Origin: Stutzerimonas zhaodongensis | GTDB lineage: Bacteria; Pseudomonadota; Gammaproteobacteria; Pseudomonadales; Pseudomonadaceae | Length of the DNA: 64,000 nt | Direction: 5' to 3' | Assembly: GCF_003696365.1 (NCBI RefSeq) | Contig: NZ_RFFM01000001.1 | Location: 1,627,852-1,691,851 of the forward strand | In this document: positions 41,476 through 51,126 of the stretch, in pieces | Numbering within the stretch: position 1 is the stretch's first letter | Layout of the letters: every line of letters begins with the position of its first letter | Made by a program: the position numbers and the translations under genes | Notes under the pieces: model-generated | Told to the model about the DNA's origin: nothing | What the model saw: only the letters and a program-made list of their open reading frames with translations | Database searches by the model: none

Positions 41476-42777
41476 TTAGAACACGTACTGAGCGCGGAAC
41501 ACCACGCCATCGCCATCGTCATCACCGTCGGCGTTCTGAGCGTTATCTACCTTGGCCTTGACGTAAGCGCCGCTGACGCGAACGTTGTCGTTGGCGTACC
41601 AGTTCAGGCCGAGGTTATGAACTTTGCCCTCTACGGTGCTGGTCGGAGTGATGCCGACTACGTCGTGATCGCCTTCGATGTAGTCATAGCGGTAGAACAC
41701 TTCCCATGCGCCGATCTGCTTGTTGCTCGGCTTGATCGCGTCGAAGCGGCCGAGTTTGTAATCACGCGCTTCGCCAGTGATGGTGTAGGCGACCTGAGCG
41801 TAGTAACCCTTGGAATCGATGTCCTGGTAGGCGGACGAATCGGCTTCCAGCTCGCGCTTGATGTATTCACCTTGTACCGACAGCGGACCCATTGCCCATG
41901 CTGCTTCCAGGCCCCAGGCAGTGTCTTCGCCGTAGGAACCGGCTGGCAGGTTGTTCGCACCAGCGATGGTCAGACGGTTGCCGTTGGTGCCGGCATCGTT
42001 ACCGCCTGCTGTCGATACACCGCGCATGCCGAGGCGGCTGCGAATCCGAGTGTCGAGACCGCCGACGTCGTCCAGGTCACGCTGAGCAAAGTTGACACCG
42101 AAATGCAGAACGTTGCCGGCTTCGTGCATCGGAGCAAAAACGCCGCGGGCGTTGAATTGTTTCACGCTGTCGCCATCGACGTCGTTCTGGTCCTTGGCAT
42201 GAATGCCGACCGAGCCGTACAGCGACGGGCCGGCGGTGCCGTTGACCTGCAGGCCAAGTCCGTTCTGGTGGCCGTTGGCCCAGTCGATCATGTCGTATGC
42301 GGCGTTACGCTCAAGCGCGGTGACCCACTTGGAGCTGGTGGCCTTTTCCAGACCGAAGTCAGGATCGAAGCGGCCAACCTTGATGTTCACCGGATTGAAA
42401 CCGCCGTACTGGATCGATGCTTCGTCCCAGTAGCCGTCTTCGCTGCTGCCGGCGTTATGCGACAGGTCATAGTTGAACTGGTATTTCCAGTCGGTGAACG
42501 CAACGCCACCGATTTCGATGAATGCGCGACGGAAGTAGGCGGCATCGGCGCTATCGCCGTTCACTGTGTAGAAGCCGTCGAACTGGCTGTAGTCAGCCTG
42601 AAGACGGCCGCCGACCTTGAAGCTGAACTGCTTGTCAGTCGTCGCGACTTCCAGACCACCCTTGGTCTTGATCATGATATCGGCGCCGTCGGTGGTGACG
42701 GTGCCGGCGAAAGCCTGGGCGGAAACGGCCAGAGCGAGGGCGCTGGCGGCGAAACCGGCGAAGTGCTTACGGATCAT
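41476..42777 (-). CDS. OprP/OprO-type outer-membrane porin
   Basis: A 433-residue beta-barrel porin of the phosphate/polyphosphate-selective family. It has a signal peptide cut after AQAFA, then [20 protein letters not shown] and [18 protein letters not shown]. The repeated amphipathic strands end in the terminal aromatic VFRAQYVF required for barrel assembly. The extracellular-loop arginines seen in P. aeruginosa OprP cannot be checked without alignment, so anion choice is open. ATG is used; a TTG one codon earlier is also in frame. Strong terminator downstream and a candidate Pho box upstream. Confidence 0.9.
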   Translation of the reverse strand: MIRKHFAGFAASALALAVSAQAFAGTVTTDGADIMIKTKGGLEVATTDKQFSFKVGGRLQADYSQFDGFYTVNGDSADAAYFRRAFIEIGGVAFTDWKYQFNYDLSHNAGSSEDGYWDEASIQYGGFNPVNIKVGRFDPDFGLEKATSSKWVTALERNAAYDMIDWANGHQNGLGLQVNGTAGPSLYGSVGIHAKDQNDVDGDSVKQFNARGVFAPMHEAGNVLHFGVNFAQRDLDDVGGLDTRIRSRLGMRGVSTAGGNDAGTNGNRLTIAGANNLPAGSYGEDTAWGLEAAWAMGPLSVQGEYIKRELEADSSAYQDIDSKGYYAQVAYTITGEARDYKLGRFDAIKPSNKQIGAWEVFYRYDYIEGDHDVVGITPTSTVEGKVHNLGLNWYANDNVRVSGAYVKAKVDNAQNADGDDDGDGVVFRAQYVF

Positions 42778-42876
42778 CAAAATTCCCCTTAAAGGTCAGC
42801 GTTGGTAGACACAGGAGGCTGGCTCTTTGTGCTGCCGGCATCTTGGCCAGCACGCATTTCAAGAAGGTGGCTAATC

Positions 42877-42895
42877 AGTAAAGGTTTTATGACAG
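42877..42895 (-). promoter_or_regulatory. Candidate Pho box upstream of the porin gene
   Basis: On the minus strand CTGTCATAAAACCTTTACT: the first half is a perfect PhoB half-site (CTGTCAT), the spacer is AT-rich, and the second half is poor. It lies 100 bp before the porin start. OprP-type porins are known to be PhoB-controlled, which makes the site plausible. Confidence 0.5.
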
Positions 42896-42957
42896 ATGGA
42901 ACTTAAAACCTTCCTAGTTATTGCGCCTAGGCGGGCTGTTCCAAAAGAGGCATGAAA

Positions 42958-42984
42958 GAAAAAGGCGGACCACGGTCCGCCTTT
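42958..42984 (-). terminator. Rho-independent terminator of the ketoacyl-ACP synthase gene
   Basis: A perfect 11-bp stem AAAGGCGGACC / GGTCCGCCTTT with a two-base loop, running on the minus strand into TTCTTT. It begins 17 bp after the stop codon. Confidence 0.92.
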
Positions 42985-43000
42985 GGATGACAGGAAAGGA

Positions 43001-44122
43001 TCAGCGCTTACGCAGGATCACGCTTCCGATCGAATAGCCCGCACCGAATGAGCTGAGCACGCCGAGGCTGCCTGACGGCAGGTCATCCTGATGCTTGTGA
43101 AAGGCAATTACCGAACCGGCCGAGCTGGTATTGGCATAGGTATCGAGGATGACGGGCGCTTCGTCCGCCGTCGCGTCGCGGCCGAGCAGCTTGCGCACGA
43201 TCAGGTGATTCATGTTGAGGTTCGCCTGGTGCAGCCAGAAACGCTTGACCGCGCCAACCTCGATCTCGTTCTCGTTCAGGTGCTCACCGATCAGCTCGGC
43301 CACCATTGGACACACTTCCTTGAATACCTTGCGACCTTCCTGAACGAACAACTTGTCCGGATTGGTCATGTATTCCTCGGCGGTTCGGTTGAGGAAGCCG
43401 AAGTTATTGCGAATGTTATTGGAAAACTCAGTCGCCAGCTTGGTGCTGACCACGTCCCACTGATACGCGGACGTTGCCTGATCGGCACGCTCGATGATGA
43501 CCGCTGTGCAAGCGTCACCGAAGATGAAATGGCTGTCGCGATCACGGAAGTTCATGTGACCGGTGCATATCTCAGGGTTGACCATGAGTACCGCTCTCGC
43601 CTGCCCCAGCTGCACCGAGTTCGCTGCGTTCTGGATACCGAAGGTGGCCGAGGAGCAGGCCACGTTCATGTCATAACCGAAGCCCTTGATGCCCAGTGCA
43701 GCTTGGACCTCGATGGCAATCGCCGGGTAGGCACGCTGCAGGTTGGAGCACGCAACGATCACGCCGTCGATATCCGCTGCGGTCTTTCCCGCCCGCTCTA
43801 GCGCCTGCTCTGCCGCCTTGACCGACATTTCGCAGAGGATCGACCACTGATCATTGCTGCGCTCGGGGATTCGCGGAACCATGCGATCAGGATCGAGGAT
43901 GCCTGCCTTGTCCGTAACGAAGCGGCTCTTGATCCCGGACGCCTTTTCGATGAAGGCAGAACTCGATTCCGGCATCGGCTGCACGTCGCCCGCCTCGATC
44001 GCAGCAGCATTCTCGGCGTTGAAGCGGCTGGAGTAGGTGTTGAACGACTCGACCAGCTCGTCGTTGGAGATGCTCTGGGCAGGGGTATAAAGGCCGGTAC
44101 CGCTGATGACGACGTTGTGCAC
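43001..44122 (-). CDS. Beta-ketodecanoyl-ACP synthase (PA3286-type, FabH-like)
   Basis: A FabH-fold condensing enzyme of 373 residues. In P. aeruginosa the PA3286 enzyme condenses octanoyl-CoA with malonyl-ACP to make beta-ketodecanoyl-ACP, a shortcut from beta-oxidation into fatty acid synthesis. The catalytic Cys is in NVACSSATFGI, the His in WLHQANLNM and the Asn in DTYANTSSAGS, with the closing SSFGAGYSIGSV. The start is a GTG (VHNVVISGTGLYTP) with GAGAGGA 7-8 bases upstream; ATG codons further upstream lack homology. It stands alone, away from other fab genes. Confidence 0.92.
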   Translation of the reverse strand: MHNVVISGTGLYTPAQSISNDELVESFNTYSSRFNAENAAAIEAGDVQPMPESSSAFIEKASGIKSRFVTDKAGILDPDRMVPRIPERSNDQWSILCEMSVKAAEQALERAGKTAADIDGVIVACSNLQRAYPAIAIEVQAALGIKGFGYDMNVACSSATFGIQNAANSVQLGQARAVLMVNPEICTGHMNFRDRDSHFIFGDACTAVIIERADQATSAYQWDVVSTKLATEFSNNIRNNFGFLNRTAEEYMTNPDKLFVQEGRKVFKEVCPMVAELIGEHLNENEIEVGAVKRFWLHQANLNMNHLIVRKLLGRDATADEAPVILDTYANTSSAGSVIAFHKHQDDLPSGSLGVLSSFGAGYSIGSVILRKR

Positions 44123-44384
44123 TGTCGTTCCTCTCGAATGATTTGGCTGCTCGTAAGTCGGCGTCGGAATAGAGCGAAGCCGGCCAGTGCCGATGCGATC
44201 GTTCATGCCGCGTCTGTTTATATGGCGACTATTGTGCACGAAAACGTAACAGAATCTGCAGTCCGGCGCGTAAAAGGGGCTTGAAGATCACAAGTCGGGA
44301 CGGTTACGCCACGTCAGCTTGCGACCTGATATCCGGGGGCTTTCGGGTATCCTTGCGCACCCAGCAAACCAGGACAGCTATCCG

Positions 44385-44915
44385 ATGAAAGAGCCACTTG
44401 CCGAACTGATCCGCCTGATCAGCTCGGGCTGCATGAGCGAAGACGAAATCAACCGCCTCGCTGACGAGGCGGCTCAGGCCTATGCCGATCCTCAGGGCTT
44501 CCTGCAGGCCAATCCCGACATCATCTATGACGATGACTTCCCCATTCCCCTGGGCGAATGGATGATCGTCGGCAGCCTGCCGGACACGGTGCTGTTCCAG
44601 GCCGACGACTACCAAGCGTTGTTCGAGCAGATCGTTGGCTCGTTCGGGCCACAGGTGGACTTCGTTCTCAAGCCCAAGCAGCTTGCCAAAACCGAACCGA
44701 TCAAGGCGCTCAACCGAATCCAGACCCAGCTCAGCAGCCTCTACCCGGAGAAAGGTGGCTATGTGCTGGTGGATTTCAGCGAGCCGCTGGATGACGAACT
44801 GCAAGCGGTGCTGGTGTACACCAGCGACATCGAGCGGGTAATGGCGCTCGCAGTCGAGGTAGGCATCTACGCCGCACCGGCCCTTGCAGCGCTGCAAGCC
44901 GAAAGCGAAGCCTGA
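44385..44915 (+). CDS. Conserved hypothetical protein (176 aa)
   Basis: An acidic soluble protein beginning MKEPLAELIRLISSGCMSED. Readable regions are DDDFPIPLGEWMIVGSLPDTVLFQADDY and VDFVLKPKQLAKTEPIKALNRIQTQLSSLYPEKGGYVLVDFSEPLDDELQ. No membrane segment or catalytic motif is recognised. It diverges from the ketoacyl synthase gene and is convergent with the DUF3820 gene 2 bp away. Conservation in pseudomonads is from general recall. Confidence 0.75.
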   Translation: MKEPLAELIRLISSGCMSEDEINRLADEAAQAYADPQGFLQANPDIIYDDDFPIPLGEWMIVGSLPDTVLFQADDYQALFEQIVGSFGPQVDFVLKPKQLAKTEPIKALNRIQTQLSSLYPEKGGYVLVDFSEPLDDELQAVLVYTSDIERVMALAVEVGIYAAPALAALQAESEA

Positions 44916-44917
44916 AA

Positions 44918-45130
44918 CTAGCGCCGTCGCAGCGGCTCGAGCAGGCCTGAAAGGCCGTTATGATCGATCTCCTGCATCAGCGCCAGCAGCTGGCCGAGAT
45001 CCCCGGGCGGAAATCCGACCCGGGCAAACCAGTTCAGGTAATTGCCCGGCAGGTCCGCGATCAACCGCCCCTTGTACTTGCCGTATGGCATTGTCTGGGT
45101 AACCAGGCGTTGGAGGTCTTCAGGCTTCAT
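44918..45130 (-). CDS. DUF3820 family protein
   Basis: A 70-residue protein with the DUF3820 signature TMPYGKYKGRLIADLPGNYLNWFARVGFP. Structures in this family have been described as putative quorum-sensing-regulated virulence factors, but no biochemical role is established. The start MKPEDLQRLV is taken from family length; an open frame runs upstream without homology. Confidence 0.88.
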   Translation of the reverse strand: MKPEDLQRLVTQTMPYGKYKGRLIADLPGNYLNWFARVGFPPGDLGQLLALMQEIDHNGLSGLLEPLRRR

Positions 45131-45329
45131 GGAAGGTCGGCATAGTTTCGGGCGGCCGATACTGCCATAGCTCACCTGGAGAGGGGCAACCCTCCCCCCA
45201 ACAATTTCCCTCCGCACATTCGCACTGCCTATCGGTCGGATAGAAACGCAGTTACCGGCGCAGGTGCATCGCTTTGGCACAATGAGCGCTGACGCAACTG
45301 CATCCAATCACGAATGCCGAGGACGAGAG

Positions 45330-45863
45330 ATGACGGACCAACCGAACGCAAGGCCCGAACTGGACGAAGCCGCACTGGCCTTCGCCGAAGCGGTATTCGA
45401 AAGCACCCGCAAAGGCGATTCCGCGCGACTGGCGGACCTGCTGGGACGCGGTTTGCCCGCCAACATCCGTAATCACAATGGTGACAGCTTGCTGATGCTT
45501 GCCAGCTATCACGGCCACCTGGACGCATCCAGAGTACTGCTGCAACACGGCGCCGACCCGCAGCTACGCAATGACAAGGGCCAAAGCCCATTAGCCGGTG
45601 CTGCCTTCAAGGGCAATCTGGAGATGACGCGGCTGCTGCTCGATCATGGCGCTGACGTCGAGAGCGCCTCGCCTGACGGCAAGACCGCGCTGATGATGGC
45701 TGCGATGTTCAACCGCAACGAGATTGTGGAGCTATTGCTGGCCCGCGGAGCCGACCCGGCTCGCTCCGACATGAACGGCGTGACGCCGCTCGCCGCGGCC
45801 CAATCCATGGGAGCCCAGGATACGCCCAGGCTTTTGACCGACGCCCTAGCCGCCCGCAACTGA
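45330..45863 (+). CDS. Ankyrin-repeat protein
   Basis: A 177-residue cytoplasmic protein with about four ankyrin repeats: NGDSLLMLASYHGHLDASRVLLQHGADPQ, KGQSPLAGAAFKGNLEMTRLLLDHGADVE, DGKTALMMAAMFNRNEIVELLLARGADPA and a final NGVTPLAAAQSMGA. The N-terminal 30 residues are acidic. The repeats suggest protein binding; no partner is evident nearby. It has no catalase gene beside it, unlike AnkB of P. aeruginosa. Confidence 0.92.
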   Translation: MTDQPNARPELDEAALAFAEAVFESTRKGDSARLADLLGRGLPANIRNHNGDSLLMLASYHGHLDASRVLLQHGADPQLRNDKGQSPLAGAAFKGNLEMTRLLLDHGADVESASPDGKTALMMAAMFNRNEIVELLLARGADPARSDMNGVTPLAAAQSMGAQDTPRLLTDALAARN

Positions 45864-46004
45864 GCGCTCGCTGTTGGTCGATCCACAGCCCCTCAACCGC
45901 CTCCCTCTGCTGGTCGCATCGCACCCCTGGAGGCCGCTGCTGTCATTTAACGGTGACCCGGCCAACCTCGGTCTGGCCAGCAGCGAACAAGCAGAGGAGC
46001 ACTC

Positions 46005-46994
46005 ATGACCATCGAAACCCTAGCCATCGAAGGCATCGCTACACCCGTCTCGCGCATCGGCCTTGGCACCTGGGCCATTGGCGGCTGGATGTGGGGCGGT
46101 GCGGATGATGACCGTTCCGTCACAACCATTCGCAGCGCACTGGACCGCGGCATAAATCTGATCGACACCGCGCCGGTGTATGGATTCGGCCATTCCGAAG
46201 AGGTGGTCGGCAAGGCGCTGGAAGGCGTTCGCGACCAGGCCGTCATTGCCACCAAGGTCGCGCTGGACTGGAGCGAAGGCGGCCCGCGGCGCAACTCCAC
46301 ACCGGCTCGTATCCGTCAGGAAGTGGAAGACTCGCTGCGTCGGCTGCGTACCGACCGCATCGATCTGTATCAGGTGCACTGGCCGGACCCATTGGTGCCT
46401 ATCGAGGAAACTGCAGCTGAGCTGGAAAAGCTGCGCAAGGAAGGCAAGATTCTCGCAATTGGCGTAAGCAATTATTCGACCGAACAGATGGATGCCTTTC
46501 TCAAGGCGGCACCCTTAGCCAGCGTGCAGCCACCCTATAACCTGTTCGAGCGCGCCATCGAAACCGACGTACTGCCTTATGCCCGAGATAACGGCCTGGT
46601 GGTTCTGGGGTATGGCGCACTTTGCCGAGGCCTGCTTTCGGGTCGCATGAACAGCGCCACTACGTTCGATGGCGACGATCTGCGCAAGTCCGATCCGAAG
46701 TTCAAGGCGCCGCGTTTCGAGCAGTACCTGGCCGCCGTCGAGGCGCTGAAAGCACTTGCCCAGGATCGCCACGGCAAGTCCGTGTTGGCGCTCGCAATCC
46801 GCTGGGTGCTCGATCAGGGGCCGACCATTGCGCTCTGGGGCGCACGTCGTCCGGACCAGCTCGACGGGATCGACGATGCGTTCGGCTGGTCGCTCAGCCC
46901 GCAAGACCTGCAGGATATCGATGCGCTGCTGGCCGAGCACATCACCGATCCGGTAGGACCTGAATTCATGGCCCCGCCTACGCGCAAAAGCTGA
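46005..46994 (+). CDS. Aldo/keto reductase
   Basis: An NADPH-dependent TIM-barrel reductase of 329 residues. The catalytic tetrad region is visible: INLIDTAPVYGFGHSEEVVGKAL (Asp and Tyr), ATKVALDW (Lys) and YQVHWPDP (His). Later ALAIRWVLDQGPTIALWGARRPDQL is typical of the cofactor end. It resembles general stress or YghZ/Gsp69-like members. Substrate unknown. GAGGAG-type ribosome site upstream. Confidence 0.92.
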   Translation: MTIETLAIEGIATPVSRIGLGTWAIGGWMWGGADDDRSVTTIRSALDRGINLIDTAPVYGFGHSEEVVGKALEGVRDQAVIATKVALDWSEGGPRRNSTPARIRQEVEDSLRRLRTDRIDLYQVHWPDPLVPIEETAAELEKLRKEGKILAIGVSNYSTEQMDAFLKAAPLASVQPPYNLFERAIETDVLPYARDNGLVVLGYGALCRGLLSGRMNSATTFDGDDLRKSDPKFKAPRFEQYLAAVEALKALAQDRHGKSVLALAIRWVLDQGPTIALWGARRPDQLDGIDDAFGWSLSPQDLQDIDALLAEHITDPVGPEFMAPPTRKS

Positions 46995-47158
46995 GCAACA
47001 GAGCCTGCCGCACTGGCTGCGCCAGGCTCCTTTCAACGACGCGTTCCGCATTATTCACGCAATGAATCGACAAGCGGAGCGATATGAGGATAATTCGCCC
47101 TTCGTGCCCATGAGCAGGCCATTTATGGCCCATCTCCGACGAAGGATCGATCTCTGCG

Positions 47159-47890
47159 ATGCGTGCATTGTTCCTCGCCTCAGCGCTGCTGACCTTGGCC
47201 ACTCCAGCCTATGCCGATCAGCGCCCCTTGCGATTCTCGGTCAGCGACAGCTCGACCATGCCGATGATCCGGCTGAGCCGGGGCGAGGCCACCAATGGAA
47301 TCCTTTACGATCTGCATCGGCGCATTGCCGAGAAGATAGGCCGCCAGGCCGAGCACCTCGTGATGTCGCGTGCCCGCATTCAGCCACTACTGGCAAACGG
47401 CGATGTCGACGTGAGCTGCTACATGAACCCTGCCTGGCTGGCTTCGGATCGCCCCAGCTATCGCTGGAGCGTACCCTTCATGAGCCAACGAACGATACTG
47501 GTCGCCAGAATCGACTCGCCTGACGTCGACCTCCGGGCGTTGCAAGGTGAGCGCATCGGAACCGTGCGAGGCTTTCACTATCCTGATATCGATGAATTGT
47601 TTCTCGACGGCCACCTGATACGCGATGACGCACGAACCGAGAAACAGGTGCTGGGTAAGGTCGTGGCAGGGCGTTATCGCTACGCGCTCAGTACCCACAC
47701 GGCGCTGGGCTGGTTCAATCGGAGCCAGCCTGCAGAGCTCAAGCTGCGGGTGATCGATGAGATGACCGAGTTTCCCTTGCACTGCATTGTGCGTGATGAA
47801 CCCGATGTCCCGGCTCGCCAAGTCCTCGATGCCATGCAGCAGATGCAGCGCGACGGCGAGTTCGAGGCCATTGTGGCGAAATACCGCTAG
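47159..47890 (+). CDS. Periplasmic solute-binding protein (family 3)
   Basis: A 243-residue secreted binding protein: signal peptide MRALFLASALLTLATPAYA, then an amino-acid-type SBP_bac_3 fold (GILYDLHRRIAEKIGRQAEHLVMSRARIQPLLANGDVDVSCYM). A lone cysteine pair (SCYM and LHCIV) may form a disulfide. No permease or ATPase gene is adjacent, so it may act as a sensor or orphan binder. Ligand unknown. Confidence 0.85.
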   Translation: MRALFLASALLTLATPAYADQRPLRFSVSDSSTMPMIRLSRGEATNGILYDLHRRIAEKIGRQAEHLVMSRARIQPLLANGDVDVSCYMNPAWLASDRPSYRWSVPFMSQRTILVARIDSPDVDLRALQGERIGTVRGFHYPDIDELFLDGHLIRDDARTEKQVLGKVVAGRYRYALSTHTALGWFNRSQPAELKLRVIDEMTEFPLHCIVRDEPDVPARQVLDAMQQMQRDGEFEAIVAKYR

Positions 47891-48028
47891 GCTGCGTCCC
47901 GCGCCTGGCGGAGGCACGAACTCTGAGACCTGACTGCTGCCTACCTACTTCACCCAAACTGCTCCACCCTGCGCCACTCGCATCGATGAGCGCGCGCTCG
48001 CTACCCGATCATTCTCCATGAGGCGCCG

Positions 48029-49252
48029 ATGACCGAAGTAAAGACAGGCAAGCCGATGCTTTCGCCGCGCGCGATATTGCTCATCGAACTGGCTCTGGCC
48101 ATGGGCGGGTTCGCCATCGGCACTGGCGAGTTCGCGATCATGGGCCTGATGCCCAACGTCGCGCAGGGGCTGGGGATCAGCGAGCCGCAGGTAGGTCACG
48201 TGATCAGCACCTATGCGCTGGGTGTAGTGGTCGGTGCGCCGCTGTTGGCCATTCTCGGCTCCAAGATGTTCCGACGGCACCTGTTGCTGTTGCTGATGAC
48301 CTTTTTCGCCCTGGGTAACTTCGCCAGCGCCCTAGCCCCGGACTATCACTCGCTGATGCTGTTCCGCTTCGTTGCCGGCCTGCCACACGGTGCTTACTTC
48401 GGCGTCGCGATGCTGGTGGCCGCCTCGATGGTGGCGCCGGATCAGCGAGCCAAAGCAGTAAGTCGTGTGCTGGCCGGTCTGACCATCGCCATGCTGATCG
48501 GCAATCCGACCGCTACCTGGCTGGGCCAATGGCTGAGCTGGCGCTGGGCGTTCGGGCTGGTCGGGCTGATCGCGTTGCTGACGGTGCTGCTGGTGGCGAT
48601 TTTCCTGCCATTGGATCGCAGCGAACCGCGCAACAATCCGATGCGCGAGCTTCGCGACTTCAACCGCAAACCGGTGTGGCTGGCGCTGGCCATCAGCTCG
48701 ATTGGTTTCGCCGGCATGTTCTGCGTGTTCAGCTATCTTGCGCCAACGATGCTTGAAGTCACCGGGGTCGGCGAAAACTGGATACCGGTAGGCCTGGCGG
48801 CATTCGGTCTGGGCGGTATCGTCGGCAATATCTTTGGCGGATGGCTGTTCGACAAACTGCGCTTCAAGGCGATCGCGTGGCTGTTGCTGTGGAGCATTTT
48901 CGTTCTGTTGATCTTCCCCTTTGCTACGCATTCGCTTTGGACCATCCTGCCGGCCGCCTTCGCGGTGGGTACGATGGTGACGCTGTCGCCTGCCCTGCAG
49001 ACCCACCTGATGGACGTTGCCGCAGAGGCGCAGACCCTCGCGGCAGCCTCCAACCACTCGGCATTCAACGTTGCCAACGCCCTCGGCCCGTGGCTCGGCG
49101 GGCTGGCGATCAGTGCCGGCCTGGGCTGGACCACCACCGGCTACATAGGCGCGGCTACCGGTGCGGTCGGGTTGCTGGTGTTCTGGTGGGCATGGAACAC
49201 GCGGGACGAGGCGGATGTGAAGTCAGTGGATGCAGCCGTCGTCTGTGATTGA
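48029..49252 (+). CDS. AraJ-type MFS efflux transporter
   Basis: A 407-residue major facilitator of the DHA1 drug/sugar efflux branch with 12 membrane helices. It has GGFAIGTGEFAIMGLMPNVA and the long conserved FRFVAGLPHGAYFGVAMLVAASM, typical of AraJ/YdhP-like proteins. Substrate not predictable. Convergent with the SIMPL gene. Confidence 0.9.
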   Translation: MTEVKTGKPMLSPRAILLIELALAMGGFAIGTGEFAIMGLMPNVAQGLGISEPQVGHVISTYALGVVVGAPLLAILGSKMFRRHLLLLLMTFFALGNFASALAPDYHSLMLFRFVAGLPHGAYFGVAMLVAASMVAPDQRAKAVSRVLAGLTIAMLIGNPTATWLGQWLSWRWAFGLVGLIALLTVLLVAIFLPLDRSEPRNNPMRELRDFNRKPVWLALAISSIGFAGMFCVFSYLAPTMLEVTGVGENWIPVGLAAFGLGGIVGNIFGGWLFDKLRFKAIAWLLLWSIFVLLIFPFATHSLWTILPAAFAVGTMVTLSPALQTHLMDVAAEAQTLAAASNHSAFNVANALGPWLGGLAISAGLGWTTTGYIGAATGAVGLLVFWWAWNTRDEADVKSVDAAVVCD

Positions 49253-49318
49253 TGTCTGTGGGGCAGTGAAGCCGAGTCGAGGCCCGCTCTCATCTGCGGC
49301 GGGCTCTACGATCCGGCG

Positions 49319-50044
49319 TCAACGCAAGCTGTATTCGAATGTGCTGACCACGCGCAAACGCTTGCCTGGCGTCCGTCCGGTATCCATGTCGCTGCCATCG
49401 TCATCAAGTACGCGGATAACACCCTGATTGGCGGTCTTAAGCTCACCCAGGCGGGCTCCTGCGTCCTCGGCGAACTTGGCGGCTTGCTCATAGGCGTTGC
49501 GGGTAGCGTCTTGCAGTAGTGCAGGCTTCAGATCGTTGAAGCCGCGCAGCTGATACCGCGGCCCTGCGAAGCCGTTCTGTTCGGTATCGAGCTGAATGCC
49601 GGCCTGAATCAGCGGGTCGACGCCATTGGCCGCCTTGCCTACCGCCTCGATGCGCGCCGTCTTCACCAGCACCTGACCATTACCATTGAATCGCAAGGCG
49701 ATGGCCTGCGGCGCCCACTCGCGCGCTAGCAGATCCTGAACCTGCAGCGGCTGTACCTGGATCTCGTCATCGCTGAAACCCTGCTCGCGCAGGAACGCCA
49801 CGACCCGGTTGCGATCCTCTGACAGTCCCTTCTGAACTCCAGCGAAATCATTCCCGGCGCGACGGAAGCCAAGTGCCCATACGGCGAAATCGCTCTGTAC
49901 GTCGCGCTCGGCGAGCCCTTTGACAGTGACCGAGCGATCCGCCATGCGAAAGCGTTCCACGCCCTGCCCCACCGACCAACCGGCGAAGGCGAGCGAGGTT
50001 GCAATAAGCAAGGCGGGCAGCAAACCAATGCGAGCAGTAGTCAC
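49319..50044 (-). CDS. SIMPL-domain (DUF541) protein
   Basis: A 241-residue envelope protein: one N-terminal membrane anchor or signal (LLPALLIATSLAFAGWSVG), then a SIMPL domain with RSVTVKGLAERDVQSDFAVW, the classic beginning. Some members protect against oxidative stress. I use a GTG start (VTTARIGLLPALL) because AAGGA sits eight bases upstream and no ATG is available before the domain. The frame is open for 220 codons upstream but that overlaps the divergent gene at 50213. Confidence 0.85.
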   Translation of the reverse strand: MTTARIGLLPALLIATSLAFAGWSVGQGVERFRMADRSVTVKGLAERDVQSDFAVWALGFRRAGNDFAGVQKGLSEDRNRVVAFLREQGFSDDEIQVQPLQVQDLLAREWAPQAIALRFNGNGQVLVKTARIEAVGKAANGVDPLIQAGIQLDTEQNGFAGPRYQLRGFNDLKPALLQDATRNAYEQAAKFAEDAGARLGELKTANQGVIRVLDDDGSDMDTGRTPGKRLRVVSTFEYSLR

Positions 50045-50212
50045 GATGATGTTCCTTGGAGAAATGGGAATGACAATGCTACTGCGCAGCGGCAACAGCC
50101 GACAGCTAGCGAAACGCTGCAATCTGCCGTAATGACATATTGTCGTCAGTGGCTTGCACGAGCAGCTCGCTGAACGCTCCAATGATGGCTCAACCGGAGG
50201 TGATCCAGCCGC

Positions 50213-51112
50213 ATGTCGAGTTTGCCGTTTTTTCGTACCAGAGCCCGAACCCTCGTTTCGTTGCTCATCGCAGCCGCTCTGGCCGTGTTGCCCATTGGCT
50301 GCTCGATGCTTGAGCAGACCGAGCGCGAACTGGTATTTCGGATCGAGCCTGGGACCGCCAGCTGGTTCAGCGGCCTGCCCGATGGGGTCCAAGAGCTCGA
50401 GCTGACCGCGCCAGCATTCGCCGAAAAACAGAACATTCATGCCTGGTGGTGGCCTGCAGAGCAGGCAGACGCGCCAGCGGTTCTCTATCTTCACGGTTCG
50501 CGCTGGAACCTCACCGGGCATCTGTTCCGCCTGGAGCAGATCCGTGCGCTGGGCTTTTCCGTGCTGGCGATCGACTACCGCGGATTCGGCAAGAGTCTCG
50601 GCGAACTGCCGTCCGAGGCCAGCGTTTACGAAGATGCACGGATTGCCTGGGATCACCTCAAGAGCCTGCAGCCGGATGCCACCAAGCGGCTTATCTACGG
50701 CCATTCGCTCGGCGGAGCCGTCGCAGTGGACCTGGCCACCGATCTGGGCCAGGCGTCAGATGACAGCGCCGGGGCTCGGGCACTGATCATCGAGTCGACC
50801 TTTACCAATCTGGCCGACATCGCCACGGAAGTCGCCGACACGCCTTGGCCGATCCGCTGGCTGGTGTCCCAGAAGTTCGACTCCATCGACAAGATCGACA
50901 AGGTTGGCATGCCGGTGCTGATCGTTCACGGCACAGCCGACCCCTATGTGCCGGCACGCTTCAGCAAGGAGCTTTACGACGCTGCCCATCAGCCCAAACG
51001 CCTGCTGTTGATCGAGGGTGGCACCCATAACAACAGCATGCGCATCGGGCGGCAGGAATATCGCAAGGCGCTGGACGAGCTACTCGCCCAGCCCTTGAGT
51101 ATCTCAGGCTGA
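50213..51112 (+). CDS. Alpha/beta hydrolase, probable lipoprotein
   Basis: A 299-residue alpha/beta hydrolase. The N-terminus has a basic signal sequence with a lipobox-like LPIGC at Cys30. The nucleophile elbow is GHSLGG, the oxyanion region is VLYLHGSRWNLTG, and the acid and His fall in VHGTADPYVP and GGTHNNS. The ribosome site GGAGGTGATCC is an unusually full complement of the 16S end. Resembles YfhR/BEM46-like membrane hydrolases. Substrate unknown. Confidence 0.87.
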   Translation: MSSLPFFRTRARTLVSLLIAAALAVLPIGCSMLEQTERELVFRIEPGTASWFSGLPDGVQELELTAPAFAEKQNIHAWWWPAEQADAPAVLYLHGSRWNLTGHLFRLEQIRALGFSVLAIDYRGFGKSLGELPSEASVYEDARIAWDHLKSLQPDATKRLIYGHSLGGAVAVDLATDLGQASDDSAGARALIIESTFTNLADIATEVADTPWPIRWLVSQKFDSIDKIDKVGMPVLIVHGTADPYVPARFSKELYDAAHQPKRLLLIEGGTHNNSMRIGRQEYRKALDELLAQPLSISG

Positions 51113-51126
51113 GCGCGACGGCTGGG

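Noticed and set aside
41617..42792. 391-codon open frame opposite the porin
   Set aside because: Antisense shadow; the porin frame has a signal peptide and a terminal Phe and is certain.
50045..50704. 220-codon upstream extension of the SIMPL protein
   Set aside because: It overlaps the divergent hydrolase gene and has no domain; the GTG at 50044 has a good ribosome site.
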